Positions 8,856-17,079 of a stretch of 64,000 nucleotides of DNA are shown here, piece by piece (position 1 is the stretch's first letter; the number at the start of each line of letters is the position of its first letter). A model generated the notes under the pieces. The model was not told the DNA's origin. It did no database searches and saw only the letters and a program-made list of their open reading frames with translations. Position numbers and translations under genes: made by a program. The DNA comes from Kribbella qitaiheensis (GTDB lineage: Bacteria; Actinomycetota; Actinomycetes; Propionibacteriales; Kribbellaceae), in assembly GCF_014217565.1 (NCBI RefSeq), contig NZ_CP043661.1, forward strand, positions 1,612,001-1,676,000. The letters are read 5' to 3'.

Positions 8856-10211
8856 CACCATCCGGCGACGACAAGTCGACCGGCAACGTCGCGGCACTGG
8901 AAGCAGCGACCAGGGAAGCGAAAGCCGCCGCAGCCGAGGCTGAGGCCGCTGCCGACGACGCCGGGAAGTCCGCCGAGAACGCCGAAACCTCCGCCGAGCA
9001 GGCCGAAGACTCCGCCGCCCAGGCGAAGGACTCGGCCCGCTCCGCCGACGCGGACGCCGATCGGGCGGACGCCGATGCCGACCGAGCTGATGCCGGCGTC
9101 GGCGAGGCGAACGGCGTGGTGGGCGAGCTACTGATCGAGGATCGGCATCCGTCGGTCGGGATGGGCTCACCCGGTCCCCCGCTGCGCCGGTCGAACCCGT
9201 TCGTCTTCGGCTTCTCCGCGGCGCTCGGCGTCCTGGTCGCCTGGGGTCTGTGGCACGCGCTCGGCCAGGCGAAGTCGGTCCTGATCCTGCTGATCGTGTC
9301 GATGTTCATCGCCGTCGGCTTGAACCCGTTGGTCGAGTGGTTCATGCGCCGCGGACTGAAGCGCGGCCTGTCGGTCGGTGTGGTGTTCCTGCTCGTGCTC
9401 CTCGCCTTCGCCGGCGTCGGCTTCGCGATCGTGCCGGTGGTGACGGACCAGATCAATGGGCTGATCAAAAGCGCGCCGGACTGGCTCGATCTGCTGACGA
9501 AGTCGAAAACACTGACTGAACTCAACAACCGGTACCACTTCATCCAGAAGGCTCAGGACTACATCCAGGACCCGGCGCTGGCACAGAAGGCTTTCGGCGG
9601 CGTCCTCGGTGTCGGCAAGGTGGTCGCGAACGCGCTGTTCTCCGCGTTCACGATCCTGATCCTGACGTTGTACTTCCTCGCCTCACTGCCGACGGTCAAG
9701 CGGGCGGCGTACAGCCTGGTCCCGGCCACCCGGCGGCAGCGGGTCTCGATCCTTGGCGACGAGGTGCTCGGGCCGGGTCGGCGGGTACGTCTCCGGTCAG
9801 TTCCTGGTCGCGATCACCGCCGGCTTCTGCTCGTTCATCTTCCTGGAGATCGTCGGCCTCGGTCAGTACGCCGTCGCGCTGGCGATCGTGATCGTCTTCA
9901 CCGACTTCATCCCGATGGTCGGCGGTCTGATCGGTTGCGTGATCATCACGCTGATCGGTCTGACCGACAACGTCTGGACCGGCGTCGCCTGCCTGGTGTA
10001 CGGCGTGGTCTACCAGCAGATCGAGAACTACGTGGTCGCACCGCGAATCATGCGCCGCGCAGTCGACATCCCCGGCGCGGTCACAGTGATCGCCGCACTG
10101 CTGGGCGGCGCACTGCTCGGCGTCGTCGGCGCCCTGCTCGCGATCCCGACCGCCGCGGCGATCCTGCTGATCATCCGTGAGGTCTGGGTCCGCAAGGCCG
10201 ACACTTCCTGA
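8852..10211 (+). CDS. AI-2E family membrane transporter, frameshifted at 9769-9775
   Basis: After an 80-residue Ala/Asp/Glu-rich helix-forming N-terminal extension, the protein has the multi-helix AI-2E (PF01594) core: hydrophobic segments from about residue 115, the amphipathic QINGLIKSAPDWLDLL region, and a C-terminal half with FTDFIPMVGGLIG and VVYQQIENYVVAPRIM. The first frame ends at 10180 in nonsense; removing one G from CGGGCCG at 9769-9775 joins LGDEVL to GRVGGYVSGQFL and continues to a stop at 10211. The GTG start overlaps the stop of the DivIVA-like gene, implying translational coupling. Substrates of this family are poorly known; the AI-2 name is not evidence of quorum sensing. Confidence 0.82.
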
Positions 10212-10220
10212 CCCACCGCC

Positions 10221-10261
10221 CTGCCCCGTACCCGCAAATCCCATTGACGGCTGCGGGGCAG
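10221..10261 (+). terminator. Weak hairpin after the AI-2E gene
   Basis: CTGCCCCG at 10221-10228 pairs with CGGGGCAG at 10254-10261, with a 25-base loop. It lies between the AI-2E stop and the next start at 10279. The long loop and missing T run make it a modest candidate. Confidence 0.35.
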
Positions 10262-10278
10262 TCGCGTTTCCTCACCAA

Positions 10279-11382
10279 GTGACAAACTCTTCGGCCCCGC
10301 CCCCACCGCCCGCTCCCGAGGCCCGCACCACACCACCTTCCAACCCGCCGCCGGCCGACCCCGCATCCCCTCCCGACGCGCAGCCCGCGCAGGTTGCGTC
10401 GCCTTCGCAGGCGCAGGTCGCTTCGGGGAGTGGGCTGCCGACCGCGCGGGAGCTGGCCGAGTTCAGCTTGGCTGCGCAGCATCCGGTCAGCCGCGGCTGG
10501 GTGCCCGACGATCTCCGGCTCGAACTGCTGACCAACCAGCACGAACTCGACATCGACCTGCTGGCAGATCCGGAGATCGCCGCGATGCGGACCGAGCGGT
10601 TCGCCCCCGGGCAACCGATCGAGATCATGTTCAACCAGTGGGTCCCAATCTCCGCCGATCAGCACGTGATGCTGAGCATGCGCTACGAGGACGGCGACCC
10701 GACCAAACCCTTCGTGGATGCCTCGGCCCTACGCCGACCGCTGCAGCAAGCCGATCTGCGGCCAGCAGCCGACGCGGCCTCGAAGCACTTCGGCTCACTC
10801 AGCCCGACGTACCTACGCCTCTGGAGTTCCGAACCAGCGGACTCATTCCCGGAAACCCTTCCAGACAAGCGTTTCCTCGCCGCTCCCCTCGACGTACTGC
10901 GTGCTGCGCACACGCCCGTACCGGCAGAGTTGACCCTGGTCCGAGCCAGGTCTTTGAGCAACTATCCACTCGCCCAAGCGGCGTACGACGCCGTGGACGC
11001 GGCGCACCCAGACCACTCAGAGCAGGCGCATCTCCAGCACCGAGACAAACTCGAGGACACCGTCGAGGAGGGCTTGCTCTTCGAGGTGATGGTCGACGGC
11101 ACGTGGGCCGGCTACATCGCGGCCATGCGAGACAGCCAGAATCTCGGCATCCCGGCGTACACAGTCCAAGAGGTGATCCTCGCAGCCGAGTACCGCGGCC
11201 GCGGCTACGGAAGACACATCACAACCCTGTTCGCCCGCGCGTTGCCGATCGACCTGGATTTCCTCATCGGCACAATCCACGCCAACAACCGAGGCGCCAT
11301 CACCGCCGCCCTGACCTCCGGCCGCACCGACATCGGCGGCTGGCTCCAACTCCCCCTCCCCACCCCCAAACCTCCCGCATAG
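10279..11382 (+). CDS. GNAT-like acetyltransferase with Pro-rich N-terminus
   Basis: The protein has about 367 residues. The first 60 are Pro/Ala-rich and probably disordered. The C-terminal 130 residues carry the acetyl-CoA-binding pattern VQEVILAAEYRGRGYGRHITTLFARAL and a closing IGTIHANNRGAITAAL, which is typical GNAT beta4-alpha3 and the C-terminal arm. The middle (residues about 75-220) matches no family I recognise. GTG at 10279 was chosen because translation further upstream would read through a hairpin region; the true start may be later, after the Pro-rich part. Substrate unknown. Confidence 0.7.
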   Translation: MTNSSAPPPPPAPEARTTPPSNPPPADPASPPDAQPAQVASPSQAQVASGSGLPTARELAEFSLAAQHPVSRGWVPDDLRLELLTNQHELDIDLLADPEIAAMRTERFAPGQPIEIMFNQWVPISADQHVMLSMRYEDGDPTKPFVDASALRRPLQQADLRPAADAASKHFGSLSPTYLRLWSSEPADSFPETLPDKRFLAAPLDVLRAAHTPVPAELTLVRARSLSNYPLAQAAYDAVDAAHPDHSEQAHLQHRDKLEDTVEEGLLFEVMVDGTWAGYIAAMRDSQNLGIPAYTVQEVILAAEYRGRGYGRHITTLFARALPIDLDFLIGTIHANNRGAITAALTSGRTDIGGWLQLPLPTPKPPA

Positions 11383-11497
11383 CCGACCCCTGCAGCCTGA
11401 CCACAGCCGGACTGCCGGTACGCAGGAGCGGCCGAACCGGGTGGTGGGAGCGGCGACGAAGGGGTGCGTGGGTGGTGGTCCCCGGCGTGCGAGGAGG

Positions 11498-12262
11498 TCA
11501 GGGGAGGAAGGGGGTGATGGTGGTTAGGAAGTCGTCCAGGCGTTCGGCGTGGACCCAGTGGCCGGCTTCGGGGATTTCGGCGTACTGGACGTGGGGGAAG
11601 TAGGCGGCGATGGTCGAGCGGTGGTCTTGCTGGACGTAGTCGGACTTGCCGCCATAGACGAACAGAGTCGGGCCGTCGTACGAGCCGGTGATGTCGCCGG
11701 GCCAGCCGGAGATTTCGGGGAGGGCCGCTTCGATGACGGCGAGGTTCGGGCGCCAGCGGGCGCCTTCGTTGTCGAGGATCAGGTTCTGCAGGAGGAAGGC
11801 GCGGGTGCCGGGCGAGTCGACGGCGTCGACCAGTTGGGCTTCCACGTCGGAGCGGCGCTGGACCTGCGACAGGTCGGCTGTACGCATCGCCTTGGCGTAC
11901 TCGACGAAAGCCGGCGGGTAGCTCACGGGCGCCGCGTCGACGACGATCAGGCGGTCCACCACCTCGGGGTAGCGCAGCGCGGTGACCATCGCGGTCTTGC
12001 CGCCCATCGAGTGGCCGATCAACGTGACCGGGCCGACGCCGAGATCAGCGATCGTCTCCTGTACGTCGGCTGCCATCTCCGGATAGCTCATCGTGTCGAC
12101 GTGCGGAGAAGTCCCGTGGTTGCGCAGGTCGAACGCGTACACCCGATGCGCGGAAGCCAGCCGCCGAGCAGCCGTCATCCAGTTCCGGCCGGAGCCGAAC
12201 AGTCCGTGCATCACCACGACCGGCGAACCACTCTCGCCGTACGCCGTCACCGGGAGTTTCAT
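11498..12262 (-). CDS. Alpha/beta-hydrolase (YbfF-like esterase)
   Basis: A 254-residue single-domain hydrolase. It shows the oxyanion HGLFGSGRNW, the nucleophile elbow GHSMGGKTA with the catalytic Ser near residue 93, the acid in LFVYGGKSDYV and the catalytic His in EAGHWVHAE. The fold and spacing match YbfF-type short-chain or thioesterases. ATG 12262 is preferred over GTG 12268 because GGAAGG lies 5 bases before the ATG but would overlap the GTG. The leader carries an array of degenerate 24-25 bp repeats. Confidence 0.88.
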   Translation of the reverse strand: MKLPVTAYGESGSPVVVMHGLFGSGRNWMTAARRLASAHRVYAFDLRNHGTSPHVDTMSYPEMAADVQETIADLGVGPVTLIGHSMGGKTAMVTALRYPEVVDRLIVVDAAPVSYPPAFVEYAKAMRTADLSQVQRRSDVEAQLVDAVDSPGTRAFLLQNLILDNEGARWRPNLAVIEAALPEISGWPGDITGSYDGPTLFVYGGKSDYVQQDHRSTIAAYFPHVQYAEIPEAGHWVHAERLDDFLTTITPFLP

Positions 12263-12276
12263 CGACACCTTCCTCG

Positions 12277-12370
12277 AAGAATCAGAGCCATTCGCACCGT
12301 AAGAATCAGAGCGGGTTCACATCACAAGAATCAGAGCGGTTCGCATCGCGAAATCAGAGCTGTCGCATCG
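12277..12370. repeat. Four degenerate 24-25 bp direct repeats (AAGAATCAGAGC core)
   Basis: Units start at 12277, 12301, 12326 and 12351 and share (AAG)AATCAGAGC followed by a GTTCRCATC-like half; a fifth, strongly decayed unit (AAAGTTCCGAGC) follows at 12371. The array lies between the small Cys-rich protein gene (stop at 12439) and the hydrolase start at 12262. It is AT-richer than its surroundings. There are no unique spacers, so it is not a CRISPR array. Confidence 0.75.
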
Positions 12371-12438
12371 AAAGTTCCGAGCGATCCGAGGGAACCACCT
12401 CAAGTCGCCCCATCGGCTGCCAGTCGCGCCATCGACCA

Positions 12439-12765
12439 CTACCGGTGGCGTTGCCAGCAGGCGGTGTGCCAGTGGCGGCGCTCGTCCAGGGACTGGCCGC
12501 CGCCGATCGCCGCTAGCAGACTCGGGTTCTCCGGCCAGACCACCACGTGCGGGGTCGCGGGCAAGATCTGCTGGTCGCAACCGGGACACCGGTACGCCTT
12601 GGTGGACGCCGATCCGGTCACTTGCCGAACCATCCAGTCGCCGTCGGGGCGGGACTCCCGGAGCTGGGTACCACCCATCAACGGCCGGTCGCTGACCGGT
12701 CGCGTGTGTTTCGAGGGTCTTCTCTTCCGGGGCGACACACCAGCGAGCTTATCCGTCGGTGCCAC
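12439..12765 (-). CDS. Small conserved zinc-ribbon-like protein
   Basis: A 108-residue protein with a basic N-terminus (SPRKRRPSKHTRP) and a C-terminal part holding YRCPGCDQQI, TPHVVVWP and RRHWHTACW. The two Cys of CPGC together with His and Cys near the end could bind one zinc. This arrangement is widespread and uncharacterised in actinobacteria, where it is often annotated only as a hypothetical or ATP/GTP-binding protein. The GTG start is uncertain; the conserved part begins around residue 40. The next reverse-strand gene downstream is the hydrolase, beyond the repeat array. Confidence 0.7.
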   Translation of the reverse strand: MAPTDKLAGVSPRKRRPSKHTRPVSDRPLMGGTQLRESRPDGDWMVRQVTGSASTKAYRCPGCDQQILPATPHVVVWPENPSLLAAIGGGQSLDERRHWHTACWQRHR

Positions 12766-12900
12766 ACCTCCGGGCCCACCCCAGCCGGCCCGTCACCGAT
12801 CCGGGCGAGGAACTTGTCGGCCACCGGGAACGGCTCCAGCCGGGTCCGGTAGCCGAACAGGTCGACCTGGTCGGCGAGGTAGTTCGCCGCTCACTGGCCG
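12766..12900 (-). pseudogene. Possible gene remnant
   Basis: On the reverse strand, about 45 codons read as ordinary protein sequence (NYLADQVDLFGYRTRLEPF, then VADKFLARIGDGPAGVGPE). A TGA interrupts the frame directly before it, where the preceding codons read GGDPGQWHGQ; a TGG at that place would continue the frame. There is no plausible start codon and I do not recognise the family. It may be the 3' remnant of a decayed gene or a chance reading in GC-rich DNA. Confidence 0.25.
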
Positions 12901-12950
12901 TGCCACTGTCCGGGGTCGCCTCCCTAAGCGGAGCGCCGAAGGGGCATCGC

Positions 12951-14021
12951 TCAGATACCCCGCGCGGCGTACTCGGAGCGGAGTTCGCTGCCGACCTCGT
13001 GCATGTGACCGAGACCCATCCGGTACGACTCGATCACGCCCGTGCTCACGTACGGCATCCCGATGCGCTCGCAGTACGACTCGACGATCGGTTGGGCGAA
13101 GCGCAGATTGGCGCGCGGCATGCTCGGGAACAGGTGGTGCTCGATCTGGTAGTTCAGCCCGCCCATCATCCAGTCGACGACCAGGCCGCCGCGCACGTTG
13201 CGGGACGTCAGCACCTGCTTCTCCAGGTGACCCCAGTCCGAGTCGGCGTCGGGCATCTCCATGCCCTTGTGGTTCGGCGCGAAGACGCTGCCCAGGTGCA
13301 GCCCGAACAGCGCGTGGTGCAACGCGGCGAAGGCGATCGCCTTGCCCGGCGACATGATCAGGAACAGCGCGCTGAAATAGATCACCAGGTGCGCCACGAT
13401 CAGGCCGAACTCGATCCGCGCCTGCCGGCAGCTCCGCTTGCCGAGCAGGAAGGTCACGCTCGACACCTTCAGGTTCAGGCCTTCGAGGGTGAGCAGCGGG
13501 AAGAAGATCCGGGCCTGGTTACGCGTGAGCCAGCCGTGCAGACCGGTCCGGCCCTCGGCCTGCTCGAGCGTCCAGACCAGCACGCCCTCGCCGACGTCCG
13601 GGTCCTTGTCGGTGTGGTTCGGATTGGCGTGATGCCGGTTGTGCTTGTCGTTCCACCAGCCGTAGCTCATCCCGCAGAGGAAGTCGCCGTGCAGCATGCC
13701 GAGCCAGTCGTGCCACTGACGGGACTTGCTGATCTGCTGGTGTCCGGCGTCGTGACCGAAGAAGGCAGCCCTGGTGGTGAAGATCGCCAGCGGTACGGCG
13801 AGCAGCAGTTGCAGCCACGAGTTGCCGAGCAGGATGATCCCGGCCCAGGTCGCGGCCAGCAGGACGACGTTCAGGGAGATGGCGATCACGTACGACGCGG
13901 TACGCCGCTCGAGCAGCCCGGCTTCCTTGACCTCCCGCAGCAACGGGGAGAAATCGCTTCCCCTGGCACCGGCACGCGGACCGGTTTTTGGGCGGACGGT
14001 AGCAATGTCGGGCTGTGCCAT
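12951..14021 (-). CDS. Membrane fatty-acid desaturase (acyl-lipid type)
   Basis: A 356-residue protein with the three His boxes of membrane di-iron desaturases: HDAGHQQ near residue 110, HNRHHANPNH near 147 and QIEHHLFPSMPR near 305. The Gln that replaces the first His of the third box is typical of front-end (delta-6-like) or acyl-lipid desaturases. Hydrophobic pairs surround the boxes (about residues 45-95 and 205-250). It introduces a double bond into membrane lipid acyl chains using O2 and an electron donor; no ferredoxin or reductase gene is adjacent. The start MAQPDIATV at 14021 gives the expected length. Confidence 0.92.
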   Translation of the reverse strand: MAQPDIATVRPKTGPRAGARGSDFSPLLREVKEAGLLERRTASYVIAISLNVVLLAATWAGIILLGNSWLQLLLAVPLAIFTTRAAFFGHDAGHQQISKSRQWHDWLGMLHGDFLCGMSYGWWNDKHNRHHANPNHTDKDPDVGEGVLVWTLEQAEGRTGLHGWLTRNQARIFFPLLTLEGLNLKVSSVTFLLGKRSCRQARIEFGLIVAHLVIYFSALFLIMSPGKAIAFAALHHALFGLHLGSVFAPNHKGMEMPDADSDWGHLEKQVLTSRNVRGGLVVDWMMGGLNYQIEHHLFPSMPRANLRFAQPIVESYCERIGMPYVSTGVIESYRMGLGHMHEVGSELRSEYAARGI

Positions 14022-14269
14022 CTAGGGCCTCATCTCAGAGCGGTGGGTAGGCCTAGGCGAACAGCCTCGGCCAGCGTAATGCATCCAGCCTCGACGCGAC
14101 GCGACACGAAAACAGCGGTCCTAGCACCCGAAGGCGGTGGGTGGAGGGCCCCCGGGAGACAGTGGACTTAGCACCACTGAGTACGAGCTGACGCTCCGTC
14201 ATGATGGTGGGGCCGGGCCGGAACGACCGCAGGTCCCAGGAAGTCAGCAGCGCACGGGAGAGAGAAGCA

Positions 14270-15568
14270 ATGACGATCATCCAAGCGACGAGCAACGCGC
14301 CGATGCGGTTTCCGCGCCTGGCGCAGCCGTTCATCGCGCTGTTCCTGGCCGTCCTGGCCGAGGTCGGCATCGCCTTCTTCGTCCTCAACGTGGTGGCCGT
14401 GCCGCTGATCGCCGTCTGGGTCGGCATCCCCCTGCTGCTCGCGTTCGTGCCCTGCACCCGCTGGTTCGCGAACTGCCACCGGACGATGTTCGCCGGCATC
14501 ACCGGCGAGCAGATCCCCCGGCCGTACAAGAAGCCGCCGCTGCCCGGCATCCTGATGTGGCTCCGCACCACGCTGACCGACCCGGCCACCTGGCGTGACG
14601 TCGCCTGGCTGCTGGTCAACGCCGTGGTCGGCTTCACGCTGACGCTGCTGTCCGCGGTGCTGTTCCTCGCCACCGCCTTCTACCTGGTCTACCCGCTGCT
14701 GGTCGGTGTGACGCCGGCCGGTGTGTTCGACCGGCCGTTCGGAGGCTTGGTCACGCTCAACTTCTGGGAGAGCTTCGCGATGACGCCGCTCGGGCTGCTC
14801 GCCTTCCTGATCTGGTATTCCGTCGGCGAGCGGCTGCTCAAGGCGGACGCTTACCTGGGCCGGTCGCTGCTCGGGCCGACCGAGAGCGCCAAGCTGGCGA
14901 TCCGGGTCCGCGAACTGGCCGACTCCCGCGCCGAGACCGTCGACACCCAGGCCGCCGAGCTGCGCCGGATCGAACGCGACCTGCACGACGGGGCCCAGGC
15001 CAGACTGGCCGCCCTGAGCATGAACCTGGGCATGGCCGAGGAGATGGTCAGCCGTGACCCGGCGCAGGCCGCCGCGCTGCTGACCGAGGCTCGCGAGTCG
15101 GCGAGTACGGCGCTGTCGGAGCTGCGCGACCTCGTCCGCGGCATCCACCCGCCGGTACTGGCGGACCGGGGGCTGGAGGGTGCAGTGAAGGCGCTCGCGC
15201 TGAGCTGCCCGTTCAAGGTCGACGTCACCATCGAACTGCCGGGGCGCCCGCCGGCGCCGGTGGAGTCCGCGGCGTACTTCGCGGTCGCCGAGGCGCTCGC
15301 CAACATCGTCAAGCACTCGGCCGCGACGACTGCCTGGATCCAGATCACGCACGAGCGGGAGCGGCTGCACATCCTCGTCGGCGACGACGGTGTGGGCGGC
15401 GCCACGGTACGACCCGGCGGCGGTTTGTACGGGATCGAGCGACGGCTGAACGCCTTCGACGGTACGTTGACCGTGGCCAGCCCGACCGGCGGGCCGACCA
15501 CCGTGATCATGGAGTTGCCTTGCGAGTCGTCATCGCTGAAGATCACGCCCTCCTCCGGGACGGCCTGA
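14270..15568 (+). CDS. Sensor histidine kinase (NarL/HisKA_3 type)
   Basis: A 432-residue kinase. The N-terminal half has four hydrophobic segments (about residues 20-65 and 120-200) forming a membrane sensor domain. The dimerisation and phosphoacceptor motif is RIERDLHDGAQARLAALSM, and the HATPase domain ends with DDGVGGATV and GGGLYGIERRL. The phosphoacceptor is the His of LHDGAQ. It overlaps the response-regulator gene by 49 bp, so the pair is transcriptionally and translationally coupled. The ATG follows GGGAGAGAGAAG. The signal is unknown; such sensors often watch envelope stress. Confidence 0.93.
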   Translation: MTIIQATSNAPMRFPRLAQPFIALFLAVLAEVGIAFFVLNVVAVPLIAVWVGIPLLLAFVPCTRWFANCHRTMFAGITGEQIPRPYKKPPLPGILMWLRTTLTDPATWRDVAWLLVNAVVGFTLTLLSAVLFLATAFYLVYPLLVGVTPAGVFDRPFGGLVTLNFWESFAMTPLGLLAFLIWYSVGERLLKADAYLGRSLLGPTESAKLAIRVRELADSRAETVDTQAAELRRIERDLHDGAQARLAALSMNLGMAEEMVSRDPAQAAALLTEARESASTALSELRDLVRGIHPPVLADRGLEGAVKALALSCPFKVDVTIELPGRPPAPVESAAYFAVAEALANIVKHSAATTAWIQITHERERLHILVGDDGVGGATVRPGGGLYGIERRLNAFDGTLTVASPTGGPTTVIMELPCESSSLKITPSSGTA

Positions 15569-16167
15569 TCCGCCTGCTGGAAGCCCACGACTTCGAGGTC
15601 GTGGAAGCCGTCGACAACGGCCCCCGGCTGGTCCCGGCGCTCGTCGAGCACCGGCCGGATGTGGCCGTTGTCGACGTCCGGCTGCCACCGACCTTCACCG
15701 ACGAGGGCCTGAAGTCCGCGATCGAGGCCCGCCGCCAGGTGCCCGGGCTGCCGATCCTCGTCCTCTCGCAGTACGTCGAACAGCTCTACGCCCGCGAGCT
15801 CCTCACCGGAGGCGGCGGCGCCGTCGGCTACCTGCTCAAGGACCGCGTCTCAAACGTGGCCGACTTCCTGGACTCCGTACGCCGGGTGGCCGGCGGCGGC
15901 ACCGCGATGGACCCCGACGTGATCGGCCAGCTCCTCGCCCGCAACACCCGCGACGAGCCCATCAGCCGCCTCACCCCGCGCGAGTCCGAAGTACTGGGCC
16001 TGATGGCCGAAGGCCGCTCCAACGCCGCCATCGCCGCCGCCCTCTTCGTCACCGAGAAGGCAGTCTCCAAACACACCAACAACATCTTCGCCAAGCTGGA
16101 CCTGCCGCCCTCGGAGGACGACAACCGCCGAGTGATGGCCGTCCTTACCTACCTGTCGTCGCGCTGA
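15520..16167 (+). CDS. LuxR/NarL-family response regulator
   Basis: A 215-residue regulator: receiver domain (MRVVIAEDHALLRDGL, acidic pocket and phosphoacceptor Asp in DVAVVDVRLPPT, Lys in YLLKDRV) and a C-terminal LuxR HTH (LTPRESEVLGLMAEGRSNAAIAAAL). It starts with TTG inside the 3' end of the kinase gene, which explains the 49 bp overlap. The PPTFTDEG insertion after the phosphoacceptor is typical of the actinobacterial branch of this family. The target genes cannot be named from the sequence. Confidence 0.93.
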   Translation: MRVVIAEDHALLRDGLIRLLEAHDFEVVEAVDNGPRLVPALVEHRPDVAVVDVRLPPTFTDEGLKSAIEARRQVPGLPILVLSQYVEQLYARELLTGGGGAVGYLLKDRVSNVADFLDSVRRVAGGGTAMDPDVIGQLLARNTRDEPISRLTPRESEVLGLMAEGRSNAAIAAALFVTEKAVSKHTNNIFAKLDLPPSEDDNRRVMAVLTYLSSR

Positions 16168-16173
16168 CCGGAC

Positions 16174-16944
16174 TCAGCTCGGGTTTTCGCAGTGGGTGTT
16201 GAAGGCTTTGGTGGTGCCGGGCTTCTTGTCGTTGGTGGGGTGTTGCTCGAAGGCGATGGCCTTCCAGGGTCCGGTCTTGTTGCTGACGGTCCAGACGCGG
16301 ACTACCGGGGAGCGGCCGTCCGGGTTTCTGGGCGCCTCCGGGTAGGCGCTGTGGATGTCGACGCACATCAGGACCTGGACCTTGCCGGCTGACCCGATGG
16401 CCGGGGAGACGAGGTAGTGCAGCGGGCCTGCCAATGCCGGCGACTTCTTGGAGTTGCTCCATTTGGCAACCGTGCCCGCGTCCAGGACGCCGGGGGCGGT
16501 CAGGGCGGCCAGGGCGCTGTCGAGCTTGGCGCGGTTCGTCCACGGCGCCTGGGTCGAGCTTCGGCCGAGCAAGGTGAGGGCTTCAGCCCTGCGGGCGACG
16601 GTGACGGCCGGGTCATCGGCAGCTTCCGGATCCTCCAGGTTCCAGACGAGCTGGGCATCCGAGGTCCCGTTCAGCGGTACGACGGTCCCGGCCGGTTCCA
16701 CCTTGCCGGTCGAGTGCGCCGGCGTCGTCGCAGTACCAGATGGAGCGGTCGTCGCGGAGGCGCCGGTGGATGGAGCCGTCGCGGAAGCACCAGGGGACGG
16801 AGCGGTCGCGGAAGGCGTGCCGACCGAGGCTGTGCCGGAGGGTGCGGAGGATGGACCCGGCGACGAGCCGTCCTTGTCCTTCGAACACGCACTGACCGCG
16901 AGCACCAGTACGACGGCCGTGGCCAATCCCCGAGTCAGCAGCAT
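16174..16944 (-). CDS. Secreted lipoprotein of unknown function
   Basis: A 256-residue protein with a lipoprotein signal (hydrophobic residues 7-19, lipobox AVSAC with the lipidated Cys at 20). Residues 25-85 are a Ser/Thr/Ala/Pro-rich linker built from GASATAPS-like units. The C-terminal 170 residues form a globular domain with two Cys (VLMCVDIH and NTHCENPS) that could form a disulfide. I do not recognise the family. It is convergent with the response regulator (6 bp apart) and divergent from the repeat-flanked gene at 17080. Confidence 0.75.
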   Translation of the reverse strand: MLLTRGLATAVVLVLAVSACSKDKDGSSPGPSSAPSGTASVGTPSATAPSPGASATAPSTGASATTAPSGTATTPAHSTGKVEPAGTVVPLNGTSDAQLVWNLEDPEAADDPAVTVARRAEALTLLGRSSTQAPWTNRAKLDSALAALTAPGVLDAGTVAKWSNSKKSPALAGPLHYLVSPAIGSAGKVQVLMCVDIHSAYPEAPRNPDGRSPVVRVWTVSNKTGPWKAIAFEQHPTNDKKPGTTKAFNTHCENPS

Positions 16945-16972
16945 TCGCCGATCCTAGACCTCGGCGGTCGAA

Positions 16973-17074
16973 GCGTCCCGAGCGACAGGTAATAGTGCCC
17001 GTACTGCGGCCGCCCGCCGCTTCCGTGAGCGTGGCGACCGGCTTGATGGGCGACCATTACCTGTCGCTCGGGAC
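16973..17074. repeat. 102-bp hairpin element, copy 1
   Basis: The element begins GCGTCCCGAGCGACAGGTAA and ends with its inverted complement; the arms match at 21 of 22 inner positions. It is about 93% identical to copy 2, exactly 1020 bp downstream and in the same orientation (7 differences over 102 bp, mostly in the middle). It occupies most of the gap between two divergent starts (16944 and 17080), an unusual place for a terminator-like hairpin. The gene it precedes begins 6 bp after it. Confidence 0.85.
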
Positions 17075-17079
17075 AGCCT

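Noticed and set aside
8852..10211. Quorum-sensing AI-2 exporter
   Set aside because: The family name is historical; no luxS or lsr genes are present and the substrate cannot be inferred.
12277..12370. CRISPR array
   Set aside because: The units are directly adjacent, degenerate and have no unique spacers; there are no cas genes nearby.
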